Below, piece by piece: positions 40,194-51,235 of a stretch of 64,000 bases of DNA. A program made the position numbers and the translations under genes. Positions within the stretch are counted from its first letter, which is position 1. Each line of letters begins with the position of its first letter. Below the pieces are notes generated by a model. That model was not told the DNA's origin. It did no database searches and saw only the letters and a list, made by a program, of their open reading frames with translations. Source of the DNA: Leishmania martiniquensis (lineage: Eukaryota; Euglenozoa; Kinetoplastea; Trypanosomatida; Trypanosomatidae); the NCBI RefSeq assembly GCF_017916325.1, contig NC_090154.1, positions 189,001-253,000 of the forward strand, in the 5' to 3' direction.

Positions 40194-43100
40194 GCGCGCC
40201 GAAACCGTCTGCCAGCGCGAGTCGCGCGTTTCCAGCTACTTCTTCATCAGAGCGACGCGGTACCCTCCACAAAGATGCCCATCGGCTGTGCATGGATAGC
40301 AGCTCGTTTCAAATTAAGCTTACTGCGAGAGTTGGTACGGAAGGAAGTCAGGCATCAGGAGCCTCCATCGCATACGACGGTACCGATGGAACGGGTGAAG
40401 ACAACGAGGGTAATCTTCATATGCCATTCACGCAGCAGCCGCCACCCTTCTTTGCCGGAGTGTCCGCTGCTTCCTCTGCAGCTCCAACACCGCAGGGAGA
40501 AACTTCGGCAGCGAAGCTCGACGTGAAGGCGTTCCACATAGTGCCCTCCTCATCCTCTTCGACTTCGACGGCGTCCACCGCTGCCTCCGTGACGAGTGGG
40601 CCACCAAACGCGAGGAAAGCGAGGGGCAATTCGAGCCCAGCGAAGCGTCTACAGCTGGGCCCCCGCTCTGCCTCCGCGACCCTGTCTGGGGCGGCTTCTT
40701 CGTCACCGTTCACGCCCCTCGACCCCGCGGCGCAGCGAAGCGGCAGCTCCCCGTCCGATGTAGCTTTTCGCTCTCTAAGCAAGCCCCGTGCCGCGCCAGT
40801 CGTTTCCTCTGTGACTGCCGAAGCGCCACCTGCTGCGTCGGTGCCGCTGGCTGCTCCCCATCAAGACCTCGCGAGTGCGGATCTGATGAGAGTCTCACCC
40901 GCCGCCGACACGTCCATGACGGCGTCGGTATATCGCTCGCCCGGAGAGCAATCGATCCGGGCAGTTGCTGCTGGCATGCTCGTCGACACCGGTAGCAACG
41001 GGATCGCTGCCTCGCCCACGCGCTTGGCTACAGCGCAAGCGACGGTGTGGTCCACTGCACCGGACCTCCCTTGGGCCTTGCAGCGCCCCCCCAGCACGTC
41101 TACCTCCGACAGTCTTCCCAGCGATTCGCCTCTGCTGCGCGGTGCGTTAGCCGCTGCGGTGCACCGCAGCGCCGCCTATTCAAGCTTCGACGACGCATCG
41201 GACGAAAATGTGGACGAGGATGAGCTGAACAGCAGCGAAGTAAGCCGCGCTGCCCAGGCGGCGCTGGACTCGGTGGAGCAGCTACGTCGGAACGCTGGCG
41301 TTTCGGATTCATCCCCGGCACTGACGGCGATGACGGAGCACTCCTTCTCCGTCACCCCATCTCTGACACTGGCACAGATGGAAACGTCATCGCCACCGCC
41401 GCCACCAATGCAAGTGCGCGCGCCTGAGGACGAGGTCGACACCGCTGACAAGGGGCGTGATGCCACCGTGGCAGGCCTCCTTGTGAGCAGCGACACCGAC
41501 CCCGTGGAAACCCCGCTGTCGAGAGGGCGGGAGCTTGTGTGCGGAGCGGAGTGCTACGGAATAGATGGAGCTACGGCTGCTGTTTCTTCCGGCGTTGGTG
41601 GGACCTCTTGCCACACCGCTGCTGCCCGACGGCAGCCGCCACCTCCACCGACTCCGTCCACCACAACGAAAAAGTCGTCGTCGTCGCCTTTTTCCCTGCG
41701 ACGTGGCGTGCAGAGCGACGAAAGCGCCAGCAGCGGTGCCAGCTCCTCTGACACTGAGGTGACTGTGAAGCAGCAAGGCAACCCAGTCACCGCCCAGGGC
41801 GCCTCTACCGCGCACGAGACGCCTGCCGAGGCGACGCGAGTCGTGGCAAACTACAGTGCCTCGCTCCTACCACCGAATCGCAGCAGTAGCACTGCCAGTC
41901 ACTCTAGCGACAGGCTGGAGGGCACCGCTGCTGGTGAGAGCATCGGCTCCGCGACAGCGCCATCCACTGCCGTGATGGCGGGCGGCACTCTTATGGGCAG
42001 TGGTCGTGAGGGCGTCATCGTTGGGGGCATCGCACCGCATTTCAAGGAGGCTCTGTCTCATCATGTCCTTCAGCCTGCGCCAACCTCGGAGATGCACGAC
42101 GAGATGCAGATAGCGGCCACTACCTTTACGACACGAACCAGAGGAGGTGAACCGTCATCACAACGACCATGTGCTCTGCTGATGCCGCCGTCACCGTCCC
42201 AGCCACGCGCCACGATGATACCAGATGACAGTTTCTCCTCCTCACCCTCGTTCAGAGACATCAATGCTGCTGTGTTTGCAGGGCCATTGGATCGCAGCAA
42301 TAGCGACCAGGCGTTGCTAGATACAGGGCGTGACGTAGCGGCGCAACCGTCGAAGGGAGATGCGAAGTGGCAGGGGTTGGTAATGCGGCGCGCCTCGGGC
42401 CCTAACGCATCGTCAGCTTCGTTCTCCTCTGGAGGCGGTGGCAGTAACGGCAGAGAGATAAAGGGGCCCCTCGGCAATCGTCGCACGAGCGGAGGAAGCA
42501 GGGAGCATGTCTATGTAGAGAAAAGGGGCTGCGGCAGCGATCGATCTTCGGGGCCGCCCTCTACCGCCGATCCTAGTGCGGTAGCTTCAGATGCCATCTG
42601 CACGACGGACGGGTCTGCTGCTCATGCAGGCCTTCTGCAGTACACGGAGGACCTCGACGCAGGTGACGCTTGTGAGAGGGAGGCGGAGGACGAAGATGAC
42701 GAGACTCTCATGAGCTGCAGCGGTGCGGAGGAACAAAACGGCAACCCGCTTCTTCTGCAGGAGGCCGGTCGCTGGGACGGCGTTCTAGCTGAAATGGAGC
42801 TGGTGGACTGTACGGTGGTTTCGCGCGTATATCAGCGCGCGATGCCGCGCCAGCCCATCGCATCCCTATCGGAACGTGAAGACGACGTGGACAATACAGA
42901 GAGCGGCGATGGCGAAGACTTTTGCCTCTTCAAAGTGGTCTCACCTTTTCCTATGGCGGCCGCAGAGCATGGCGCACGGTGGCCGCAACGTACTCGACTG
43001 CAGAGGCGCTTGCTCGCTTTGGCAGAGGAGATGCGTGCGACGCAGCGTGCCCTTGACAAGGCAGGCCTCACTGCGGCTACAGCGGAGTGGGAGCCCTCAC

Positions 43101-46100
43101 CCGCCCAGCACATGGGCGCTGGTGAAAAGGCAGCCAACAAAGGAGGAGAAGTCGTCGATGGTGGCGAGGGCAGTGCGGGCGACGTCTTTGCCCAGAGGAG
43201 GCGGCGCACCACCTGCGCCGGTGTTTCAGAGGTGTACGTCGACTCCAGATGTCGTCTCATCGCCCAACTGGAGGTGGCGCCGTACATGGTGCCCTTGCGG
43301 CACGTCGTCGCTGCCAGCTGTGGCGCAGGCCTTCGTGAGTGCGAAGTGCTTGCTCTCATTCGAAGCGTCGTTTGCAAGGTCGCCACGATGCACAACGCCG
43401 GCTTCGTGCACGGCGCACTGCATGCCGGAAATGTACTGCTCTCCAGCTACGACGGTGACGCCGTATTGACGCAGCCATGCGGGCTGCTGAGTCAAAGTTT
43501 GTGGCTGCCGTGCGATTTGTCTGTCATTAGTGTGGCGCGCGCCGACTTCATGGCGTCATACCTTCCCGATGTTTGGGGCGCGCATCGGCTAAATGTCGAG
43601 GCAGCGGCGGCGACGCGTCGCAGTCCCCAGCAGCGGCCGAGCGCCGCGGAGCTCATCACGGGCCATAGCCTGGCCGCACTGGGCTGGCTCAACGGCGACG
43701 ATTCAAGGGAAAGTGTGGAGCCTGATGGCAGGCCTGACAGCTGCGAGTCGAGCGTGTCTGGTGCTGCCTACGTCCCCACCGCTGCCGACGACCTCTACGC
43801 CGTGGCAATGATTACCTTTCTGATCTATCTTGGCATTCCACCGTTTCACATGGCGTCCCTGTGGGCTGTGGTAGAGCGACTCGGCGTGTTGGGTGAGGAC
43901 TACAGGTCTGCAATGCAGTCGTCGTCGTCGTCTCCCACGGCGGCCCGTCTGGAGGCGCGCCGCCTGGTCGCAGAGTTCTGCTTTGGGACTCGCCGACGTG
44001 AGGCCGACCGAAAGGGCGGCCACGCACAGACCGAAGAAGGTGCCCCTCTGTCTTCAGCAGAGTTCATGCAGCTGCCGGACCTCCTTACCCGCACGTGCGG
44101 CGCCATGCAACACCACGCCGTTGCGCCCTTTCGTCCCGACTTCGAGCGAGCCTTGCAGTCATTCATTGTAGATTGCTTGGAGGCGTCATGCATCGCTGCG
44201 GCGTTGCGGTCAGAAAGTGTTTCTCTGTTGGCGTGGAGTGCGGCGCAGCGCGTCTACGCGGATGCGCAGGAGCTGCTCACTGATCACCCTCTCTTTCAAG
44301 TCTTTACCCTCCCAGCACAGGCAGGCGAAGAGGACGAGGAGGAGGTAAAAGGGGCCGGTGACGGGCAGCCAATGGTGGAGGAGGAATCGCAGCTGGACGC
44401 TGATGAGCGGATGCGCGATACGGTGCACCGGGTGACCTACCCGGCTTTCTGCACGTGGGCTCGCGCCCGCGACGATTGTGGGTCGGCACCGCACCTGAGT
44501 CGACTGCACAGCAATGCGTTCTTCACCGCCCGCTGCAAGGCCCTGTGCGAACACGTCTCTACCGCCGCGCCCAACAACGATGCGGTGACGAGTGATTCAC
44601 AAAACGCCTCACGGGACGGTGAGTCGCGGTCCGTGCTCTCAGTCCTCAGCCCCCATATGGCGGGGACGCCGCCCGCATGGCAGCCCCCCATCCCTTACGC
44701 GGAGGCACACAACAGCTGCCGTCAGGGCTGGAAGGTGGGCACGGACACCTGCCAGGGGACTTCGACTGATGCCGCGGCTGCAATCAGTCAGCGGCAGTGT
44801 CCAGGCGACCCCCGCGCGGGGGTCGCCGCTGCCTGGCCCTTGGGCTTCTCCTCGCTGGTGCGACCGTCGGCGGCAGCGGTGCCTGCTTGGCTTGCCGCCT
44901 TGGCGGAGCAACAGGAAGGTGCGGTGGCGGCGCAACTCTTCTCCGGTGAGGGGTATCGTGCCAACAGCAGCTTTGTGTATTACCCACACCTGCGCACGTT
45001 GGCGCTGAGCGCGAGAAAGGGGGGCATCTTCTCCTTGAGCCGCACCTTTCTTTTGTCGCGTGTGCTGCCCGTCGCAGACACACTGGTTCTGCAGCGCTTG
45101 GCTGACTGCAAGGTGACGCTGCTCGCGCCGTTTCGCTACGTCGTTCTGGATGCGGTGCAGCGCTGCGAAGTTCGACTGGGCCCCTGCGAGTCGTGCGTGC
45201 TGCGCGACGTGCACGACTGCCAGCTCATTGCCGTGGCCGCCCGCGAGCTGTCCGGCAATAATGTCACCGAGACCCACTTGAGCTGGAGCGCGCAAGGGAG
45301 CGGTCGTCTCTTGCTAAAGTGCAGCCGTGGCGTCGCCACATCCCTCTATGGCCTGGTGTATGAGGGCCTCGTTGAGGACTACTCGAGGGTCGGTCTCCCG
45401 CTGGAGCACGCCGCTTGCTTTGCCGCCACTGCGAATATGATTGGCGACGGCACTGAGGGCGAAGACGCAGTTGGTTTTCGAGCGCCGGTGCTGATGCGTC
45501 GGCGCTCCGTAGAGCTTCTGTCGACCACAGCGACCATCGTGGATCGCAATCAGGTGGAAGCAGGGCTGTGCCTCGCACCCGAAGCACCGTACGCTCACGC
45601 GCTGCTCTTGAGCGATAGCCGCTACGTGCACAGCGGGCGGCACAGCGGTGGCCCTCAGAGGTCATGGACGTCGCCTCCTGATATATTCCACTTCTATGGC
45701 GAGTTGGTGGAGAAAGACGTGGTGGTGTGCGACGTGCACGGCGGCACTCGTGATGGCGACGCCCGCCCGGTGGTCTTTGTGGTTGGCGCGCTCGGTGACG
45801 TCGTCGTGGAGCGATGCAGTTACTGCACCATTGTGGTGGCCGGAACTCCGAGCAACCTGCAAGCGTTCCAGTGCCACAACTGCCGGCTGGTCTTTATGGC
45901 GCGAGAGTCGGTGGTCGAGGATTGTGCCCAGGTGGAATGCGTGGCGCTTGTAACGGAGTACCTTCTGTTGCGGCGATGCGATGCGGTGCGGGTGCGACCG
46001 CTCTTCCTCGACTGTCCCTTCAGCGATGAAGTACTGCGGCGCGTCGTCGACGGAAGCGTCGGCGGCGCCGAAGAGGAGATGGTGATAGGCGCCTATGAGG

Positions 46101-49090
46101 GTGGCCGGCTGGATGAGCTGAACGCGGTGCTGCGCGGCGTTGGGCAGGGGGTGCACTTGGAAAATTCTCAGAACGTGGTTGTCGAGGACCTCGCCTACTT
46201 TCATCAGCTCAGCGGCCGCGACGGCGATGGCGAGGACGTGGAGGGGGACGGCGTCGGAGACGGGGACGGCATCTTCGTGTTGTCGGTGACGTATGCGAGT
46301 ACGCCGAGCCCCCCCACAGCCGGGATGCTCTCGAGCGATGCCTCGCAGCTCATGGTAGATGCTGCGCAGTCCCTCGCGGAGTACCTCTCTGTGCCATGCT
46401 ACGTGGAACCTCTCCAGCGCTACGGCGGCGATAAATGGGACGCGTCCAGTCATGCGTGTCGACCCGCCGTATCCTTTCACGACTTACTGAACTGCTCTGT
46501 GCTTCGCCTGCGTGAATCTCTGTGCCCGCTGAAGCCGCAGGTGTCATCGTCCTCACGCGACTTGGCATCGACACTCGTGGATATGTGCGTGGAGCGGGTG
46601 CACGGCGGCGTCATCTATGTGGAGGACGCCGTCCACACGCTGTATCTGCGCCACTGCGTCGGCCCGCTGGATGTCGTCGTCTGCGCTGCGACGACGGTGT
46701 TGATGGAGGCGTGCGTCGGCGTGCAGCTGCGCACAGCGTGTGCGAGTTTCCGTGCCACAGACTGCGTTGATTGCCATGTGGCGCTTCACGTGAACAGCTC
46801 ACCACAGTACCAGCGCTGCCGGAGTGTGCAAGCCTCGGCGCTGAACATCACCGCGTGGGACTTCGACGCACTGCTTAGCACTGCCGGGGTAGACTTAGCG
46901 ACGAACCTGTACGATGCGCCGCTGCTGCTGACGGAGGAGTGGGAGGGCACGGTGGCGGTGGGGCCGTCTCGTGCGCCGTCGGGGACGGGTGCCGCGCACG
47001 GCGTCGATGGCAGCTCCCTGCACACCTCCTCGGCCCTTCAGAGCACCGCTGATATTTGTGCCGTACTGCTCGCCTCGGTGCACAGAGAGGAAAGGCGTTC
47101 GCCGCGGGGAGGGCTGCTCAGTGGCAGGCCGGGAGTGTCGCCTGACCAGCTTCCGCACATCTTGTCCGTGCTGCACCAGCCTGTGACAATTGTTGCCCCA
47201 CTTCCTGGGCTGTGCGTCAGCCCGACCGAGGCTCCGTTCCTGGAGGAGCTGGAGACGCGAGTCGCGGCGTGGGCCAAACGACCGTTCTCGGTATCGCGTG
47301 AGGAGGCGGTTGCCGTCGCGCTGTACGCCTTGGCTGACTTAGCAGAGGCTTACACGGGCTTCACGGAGTTGGCAGAGGCGACGGACTCGGCGCAGCCCAC
47401 GGAAGCACCTGGACTGGCGGCTGCGATTGGCGCTTCCCTGGATCCCGACGCGCCACCAGAGCTGCTGATCACACGCGCGCCTCCCTCACCATCCTCTACA
47501 TCTTCTGCCCCCATGACAACAAGCAGCGTTCCGAGGCCAGCGTCGGACGCCGTCGAGCAGAGGCGCCCCTCCACGGATCAGCAGCAGCTGCTGCAGGCGG
47601 AGATGCGCCACATTATGGGTAACACGCAGACCTCGACACCTGCAGCGGCAGCGCTGCTCGATGTTTTTGCCGACGAGAGAGGTTCTACTGCGGAAGAGAA
47701 CTCGGTGGAGGGGATCGCCATGCACCATGCACCAGCATCGTCACCCCCTTCACCGCCGGCCTACTATGCAGACCACACACGCGTGCTGGCAAATTGTAAC
47801 GCTCATGCTTTACCACCAGGAGCGCCTCGGGCCGCGCCGGTGGCACTACACTGGCCGCCAGAGTCAGGCAGCTCGCCGATGCGCGCGCGGCATGGTGAGC
47901 TAGCCTCTTTCGAATCAGCAACGCTGCCATGCGCCACGACGAGTGGGGTTGCCTCTTCTGCTGCCGGGCTTGACTGCGCGGCTTCAGCGATCGAGGGCGA
48001 CACGTCCGTGACCTCCAGCGTTGCCGCGCCACCGCTGCCGCCGGGGCCAGCGTACGCGCTTGCCCCTACGAACTTTGGTGCCTCCTCCACAATGGACGTC
48101 TTTTATCGCACACAGCGCGATGGTACGTCGGTCGCCACTGGGACCACGGGGCCACTCATGGAGGAAGACGAGGGGGCGGGGCACACTTCCGCCTCTCCCG
48201 GACCCGATCACACACGTTCGCCAGTTATCAGCGGCGGCTGCCCGACACTTGTGTCGCCCATGGCGAGCAGTGACGGCCACGTGGGCACGTGGAGCGGACG
48301 ACAGGCTTCAACAGTGGCTGAGACTCTTGGTGCCGTCGATGCCGAAGGACACGATTCGTGGTTGCCGTCGTCGAAGAGGTCACCGCGTCGTATGACACTG
48401 GACCCGCGCAACTGTAGCAATGGCGACGAGCTGTTGAACGTCACAGCTGCGCACGGAAGCACTAACGCGGCCGCCGGTGGAAACAAGCCGCCGGCGACTC
48501 TCTTGAGGGTCGAAGGGATCGAGCCGGCGTACGCAGGCAACGCTGCGCATGTCTCCTTGCGTACCTCCTCGTCCTCCGTCGCCGAGTACCCGCGGCGCGG
48601 CGTGACATCATACGAGAGCAGTGCAGAGCATGCCGAGGGCAGCGGTGGCGGCGGCACAGAGGAGTCGCCGTTGCCACAGACGAATTTTCTGTACGTCTCG
48701 CAGGACTCGTCCTCGCGGCGGTTAGAGCTGAACTCACCTGCAGCCACGATGACCCCACTCACGGTCATGGAGGCCAAAGGTGGCGACGTTGGCGAGCATG
48801 GCATCGTATGCAGAGTGGAAGGTGCTGTGGCGGCGCTGCCGGCAGGCGGGCGTAGGGCGATGGCAAGCGCTGACCTTCCAGCGGTGAATCGGCCCTCTGA
48901 CGTGACAGCAATGCGTGAGGCGGGCGCAGGCATGAAGGAAGTGCTGCGCCGATTAGAGCAGGCGCGTCAGGTCTTTGCGCGAAATCAGCGATCATGGCAG
49001 TCACCCACTCGTGGTGGCTTGGAGGCTCGAGTGCGAGCGGCGGTGGCGAAGCTGACGGCCTCGAAGGCTACGCGCGCGAAGGGGGCGTAG
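40109..49090 (+). CDS. Pseudokinase fused to three TBCC/C-CAP-like segments
   Basis: The protein has 2993 residues from the ATG at 40109; the frame is open further upstream but only through leader sequence without an ATG. Residues 1-890 are Ser/Thr/Ala-rich and disordered. About 895-1395 is a protein-kinase-like domain: candidate beta-3 Lys942 (CLFKVV), an alpha-E helix, then VHGALHAGN at 1100-1108 in place of the HRDxKxxN loop. Catalytic Asp is Ala1103 and the usual Lys is His1105; the DFG equivalent may be DLS, and the alpha-F Asp (DDLYAVAM) is kept. This predicts no catalysis. Three beta-helical segments follow at about 1617-1737, 1857-1970 and 2158-2253. They show TBCC/C-CAP patterns such as CEVRLGPCESCVLRDVHDC, VVVERCSYCTIVVAG and CASFRATDCVDCHVALHV. 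TBCC domains act as GAPs for tubulin or ARL-type GTPases, so a tubulin or ciliary-trafficking role is inferred. About 2400-2930 is disordered, with a short basic C-terminal helix. Confidence 0.85.
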   Translation: MQFSDSTSSSSSACSTPRRGFEGETAGVSAPKPSASASRAFPATSSSERRGTLHKDAHRLCMDSSSFQIKLTARVGTEGSQASGASIAYDGTDGTGEDNEGNLHMPFTQQPPPFFAGVSAASSAAPTPQGETSAAKLDVKAFHIVPSSSSSTSTASTAASVTSGPPNARKARGNSSPAKRLQLGPRSASATLSGAASSSPFTPLDPAAQRSGSSPSDVAFRSLSKPRAAPVVSSVTAEAPPAASVPLAAPHQDLASADLMRVSPAADTSMTASVYRSPGEQSIRAVAAGMLVDTGSNGIAASPTRLATAQATVWSTAPDLPWALQRPPSTSTSDSLPSDSPLLRGALAAAVHRSAAYSSFDDASDENVDEDELNSSEVSRAAQAALDSVEQLRRNAGVSDSSPALTAMTEHSFSVTPSLTLAQMETSSPPPPPMQVRAPEDEVDTADKGRDATVAGLLVSSDTDPVETPLSRGRELVCGAECYGIDGATAAVSSGVGGTSCHTAAARRQPPPPPTPSTTTKKSSSSPFSLRRGVQSDESASSGASSSDTEVTVKQQGNPVTAQGASTAHETPAEATRVVANYSASLLPPNRSSSTASHSSDRLEGTAAGESIGSATAPSTAVMAGGTLMGSGREGVIVGGIAPHFKEALSHHVLQPAPTSEMHDEMQIAATTFTTRTRGGEPSSQRPCALLMPPSPSQPRATMIPDDSFSSSPSFRDINAAVFAGPLDRSNSDQALLDTGRDVAAQPSKGDAKWQGLVMRRASGPNASSASFSSGGGGSNGREIKGPLGNRRTSGGSREHVYVEKRGCGSDRSSGPPSTADPSAVASDAICTTDGSAAHAGLLQYTEDLDAGDACEREAEDEDDETLMSCSGAEEQNGNPLLLQEAGRWDGVLAEMELVDCTVVSRVYQRAMPRQPIASLSEREDDVDNTESGDGEDFCLFKVVSPFPMAAAEHGARWPQRTRLQRRLLALAEEMRATQRALDKAGLTAATAEWEPSPAQHMGAGEKAANKGGEVVDGGEGSAGDVFAQRRRRTTCAGVSEVYVDSRCRLIAQLEVAPYMVPLRHVVAASCGAGLRECEVLALIRSVVCKVATMHNAGFVHGALHAGNVLLSSYDGDAVLTQPCGLLSQSLWLPCDLSVISVARADFMASYLPDVWGAHRLNVEAAAATRRSPQQRPSAAELITGHSLAALGWLNGDDSRESVEPDGRPDSCESSVSGAAYVPTAADDLYAVAMITFLIYLGIPPFHMASLWAVVERLGVLGEDYRSAMQSSSSSPTAARLEARRLVAEFCFGTRRREADRKGGHAQTEEGAPLSSAEFMQLPDLLTRTCGAMQHHAVAPFRPDFERALQSFIVDCLEASCIAAALRSESVSLLAWSAAQRVYADAQELLTDHPLFQVFTLPAQAGEEDEEEVKGAGDGQPMVEEESQLDADERMRDTVHRVTYPAFCTWARARDDCGSAPHLSRLHSNAFFTARCKALCEHVSTAAPNNDAVTSDSQNASRDGESRSVLSVLSPHMAGTPPAWQPPIPYAEAHNSCRQGWKVGTDTCQGTSTDAAAAISQRQCPGDPRAGVAAAWPLGFSSLVRPSAAAVPAWLAALAEQQEGAVAAQLFSGEGYRANSSFVYYPHLRTLALSARKGGIFSLSRTFLLSRVLPVADTLVLQRLADCKVTLLAPFRYVVLDAVQRCEVRLGPCESCVLRDVHDCQLIAVAARELSGNNVTETHLSWSAQGSGRLLLKCSRGVATSLYGLVYEGLVEDYSRVGLPLEHAACFAATANMIGDGTEGEDAVGFRAPVLMRRRSVELLSTTATIVDRNQVEAGLCLAPEAPYAHALLLSDSRYVHSGRHSGGPQRSWTSPPDIFHFYGELVEKDVVVCDVHGGTRDGDARPVVFVVGALGDVVVERCSYCTIVVAGTPSNLQAFQCHNCRLVFMARESVVEDCAQVECVALVTEYLLLRRCDAVRVRPLFLDCPFSDEVLRRVVDGSVGGAEEEMVIGAYEGGRLDELNAVLRGVGQGVHLENSQNVVVEDLAYFHQLSGRDGDGEDVEGDGVGDGDGIFVLSVTYASTPSPPTAGMLSSDASQLMVDAAQSLAEYLSVPCYVEPLQRYGGDKWDASSHACRPAVSFHDLLNCSVLRLRESLCPLKPQVSSSSRDLASTLVDMCVERVHGGVIYVEDAVHTLYLRHCVGPLDVVVCAATTVLMEACVGVQLRTACASFRATDCVDCHVALHVNSSPQYQRCRSVQASALNITAWDFDALLSTAGVDLATNLYDAPLLLTEEWEGTVAVGPSRAPSGTGAAHGVDGSSLHTSSALQSTADICAVLLASVHREERRSPRGGLLSGRPGVSPDQLPHILSVLHQPVTIVAPLPGLCVSPTEAPFLEELETRVAAWAKRPFSVSREEAVAVALYALADLAEAYTGFTELAEATDSAQPTEAPGLAAAIGASLDPDAPPELLITRAPPSPSSTSSAPMTTSSVPRPASDAVEQRRPSTDQQQLLQAEMRHIMGNTQTSTPAAAALLDVFADERGSTAEENSVEGIAMHHAPASSPPSPPAYYADHTRVLANCNAHALPPGAPRAAPVALHWPPESGSSPMRARHGELASFESATLPCATTSGVASSAAGLDCAASAIEGDTSVTSSVAAPPLPPGPAYALAPTNFGASSTMDVFYRTQRDGTSVATGTTGPLMEEDEGAGHTSASPGPDHTRSPVISGGCPTLVSPMASSDGHVGTWSGRQASTVAETLGAVDAEGHDSWLPSSKRSPRRMTLDPRNCSNGDELLNVTAAHGSTNAAAGGNKPPATLLRVEGIEPAYAGNAAHVSLRTSSSSVAEYPRRGVTSYESSAEHAEGSGGGGTEESPLPQTNFLYVSQDSSSRRLELNSPAATMTPLTVMEAKGGDVGEHGIVCRVEGAVAALPAGGRRAMASADLPAVNRPSDVTAMREAGAGMKEVLRRLEQARQVFARNQRSWQSPTRGGLEARVRAAVAKLTASKATRAKGA

Positions 49091-51221
49091 GCTGCCTGCG
49101 CGGATGGCGCTGAGAGGTTGCAGGGCTCTTGCCGTTTACTTTGAGGCTGCTGCGAAGACTCACCCTCACCCTCTTGTGCATAACTGTGCAGATGCGCCAC
49201 GACGGAGTTGAGGGGCTGTCGTAGGGAAGGGACGACACACTACTGAAAAGAGGTCCCATAGAAAGGCAGTGTACGAAACAGTAGGTGCCCATCCTCGCAT
49301 TGTGCGTGCGCGTCGAGCTGACTTCACGCGCAATCCCATTTCAACACCGCCGGCGGCTCCCTTCACCGAGGCAGCGGTGTTGGCGGATGCAAGTGCATAT
49401 CGTTGTCGCGTTCGCCACTTCGATGCGGAGGGCCGGCAAAGACACCTTTGCGTACATATGGCACGGCTCCCCTGATAGTAAATGCCGTACCTGAGGGCAG
49501 TTGCCCCCCCACGGCCACTTGTGACTGCTCTTGCATGCATCCCCTTTCCCGCAGCTGTTGCTGCCTGTGGAGTCCTGCTCCAGGGCATACCCCTCGCGAG
49601 GAGAGACACAGGAGGGTGCTGGTCGTGCCTTCACCTCCCTTTCCCTACCGAGCACCGCTACCCTCTTTTTCCCTGTGCACTCCCTCTCTCTACTGCCTCC
49701 ACCTCTTGTCACCCTTGCACACTCACGTGCACACACATCTGTGCATAGCTCGACGTGCACACACACCTGTGCTCCGTTGCGCTCCGGCGCGCTTACGATT
49801 TCCTCAAGTTCTTTTTCGTTTGTTATTTTTCTTTTTTGCTCCCTCAGATGTTGCCATTCACCTCTTTAATGCCTCACTTCTGTCCCGCACATCACACCGT
49901 CTGATGAGTGTATGCATCTCTGTATGTGCGTGCTTTGGGATGCGCTGTATGTGTGCCCAACTTGCCGAAATGGCAACACATCACCGTCAGAGGAGAACCG
50001 TTCAATTAGAAGCTGTGCACTGGGCTGCGCGCTTGCCGAAGTGGAAAAAAAAGCACAGAGAGCGACGGCAGTATAGAGCAACGCTACGCCTAGCGCCACT
50101 TTTGAGCTCCACGCAGCACAACTCAGCAGCTGTGGGCATCAGCTTTTTGGCGCGACCGATACCAGGAGCCTGGTCGCGCTCTACATTCGCGGGTGAGCAT
50201 CTAACTGGTGCCTCGTGACGGGGCCACTGTACATCGCCTCGACTTGCACACAAGCAACAGCACATTAGACACCGACTGCGAGGAGAAGGAAGAGGGGGCA
50301 AAGCCACGCACTCACCCATACACACTCGTGCGAAGACACGGCGCGAGGCTAACGACTGCGCCCTTCACCCCGCCGCGCGTCTCCGTTTCCTTGCAGTGCC
50401 GCCGCTGCTGTCGTTTCTCCCTTTCCCTCTCTTTCTCGCTGCCAGGCTCTTCCTCCGTTGTCTTGTCTCTTCACACGCCCTTTTTGCCTTCAGCTTTTTC
50501 GTTTATCGAAGTGCACAGCTGCCTCTGCCTCTCTCTTTTTTCTTTTTCCAGCAGGCATTCGCTAGGGCGTCTCTTTGTCTGTCTGCTGCCGGTGCGGGTA
50601 GACGGCCTCCACGGCAAGCTGGTCTCTTTTCTCGAGTCCAGTTCCCCCCCCCGGAGCACCACCGCGGCTTCTCCTTACCGTTTTCAACGCCTCTCCCCTC
50701 CCTCACAGAGGCGAACGTACAGACATCCCACAAGCGCGCACGTGTCGGGGGAGAGCCTTCGTTTCCTCTCTTTTCCTTTGGACTGCTCGATCGCTAACGC
50801 GCCAGTTTATTGTTGTTGCGTTCGCGTCTCCGTCTCTGCGCGCGTGCGTGTGCGTCGGAGTATCTGTGTGCGTGCGTTGGCACCCCTGTTTCTTTTCAGT
50901 GTTCACCGGCCGTCTTCCCCCCTCTACCCCTTCGCACACCGACTCTCAGCGACTTTTCTTTCGCGGTCTTTACCCGTCCCGCCGACCGCCTTTTCTGTCA
51001 AAGTGTTCTCTCTGTCTCTCTTATTCTTTTGTGTCAGTATCCCTCGCGCGCTTTTCGCGCTCGCACAGGTGGTAATCTCTTCTTATTCCACTCATTGGGT
51101 GCGCCTCATCGTTTTCGGTCTCGAAGCGTCTCTCGTGCTGGCTGAACCTCATCGGCTCTTCATTTATTTATTGGCTTGTGTGCTCGTCTCTTGAGCCCAT
51201 TAGGGATTCTTCGCCCTACAC

Positions 51222-51235
51222 ATATATATATATAT
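51222..51235. repeat. AT dinucleotide microsatellite
   Basis: Seven AT units in a GC-rich genome, in the spacer before the kinase gene. Confidence 0.75.

Noticed and set aside
49403..50218. 271-codon + strand ORF after the TBCC-like gene
   Set aside because: It begins in mixed 3' UTR sequence and runs through CA/GT repeats; no domain or coding bias.
50208..51194. 328-codon + strand ORF in the long spacer
   Set aside because: Ser/Pro/Leu/Arg simple composition from C/T-rich DNA, with a non-conserved start and no domain.
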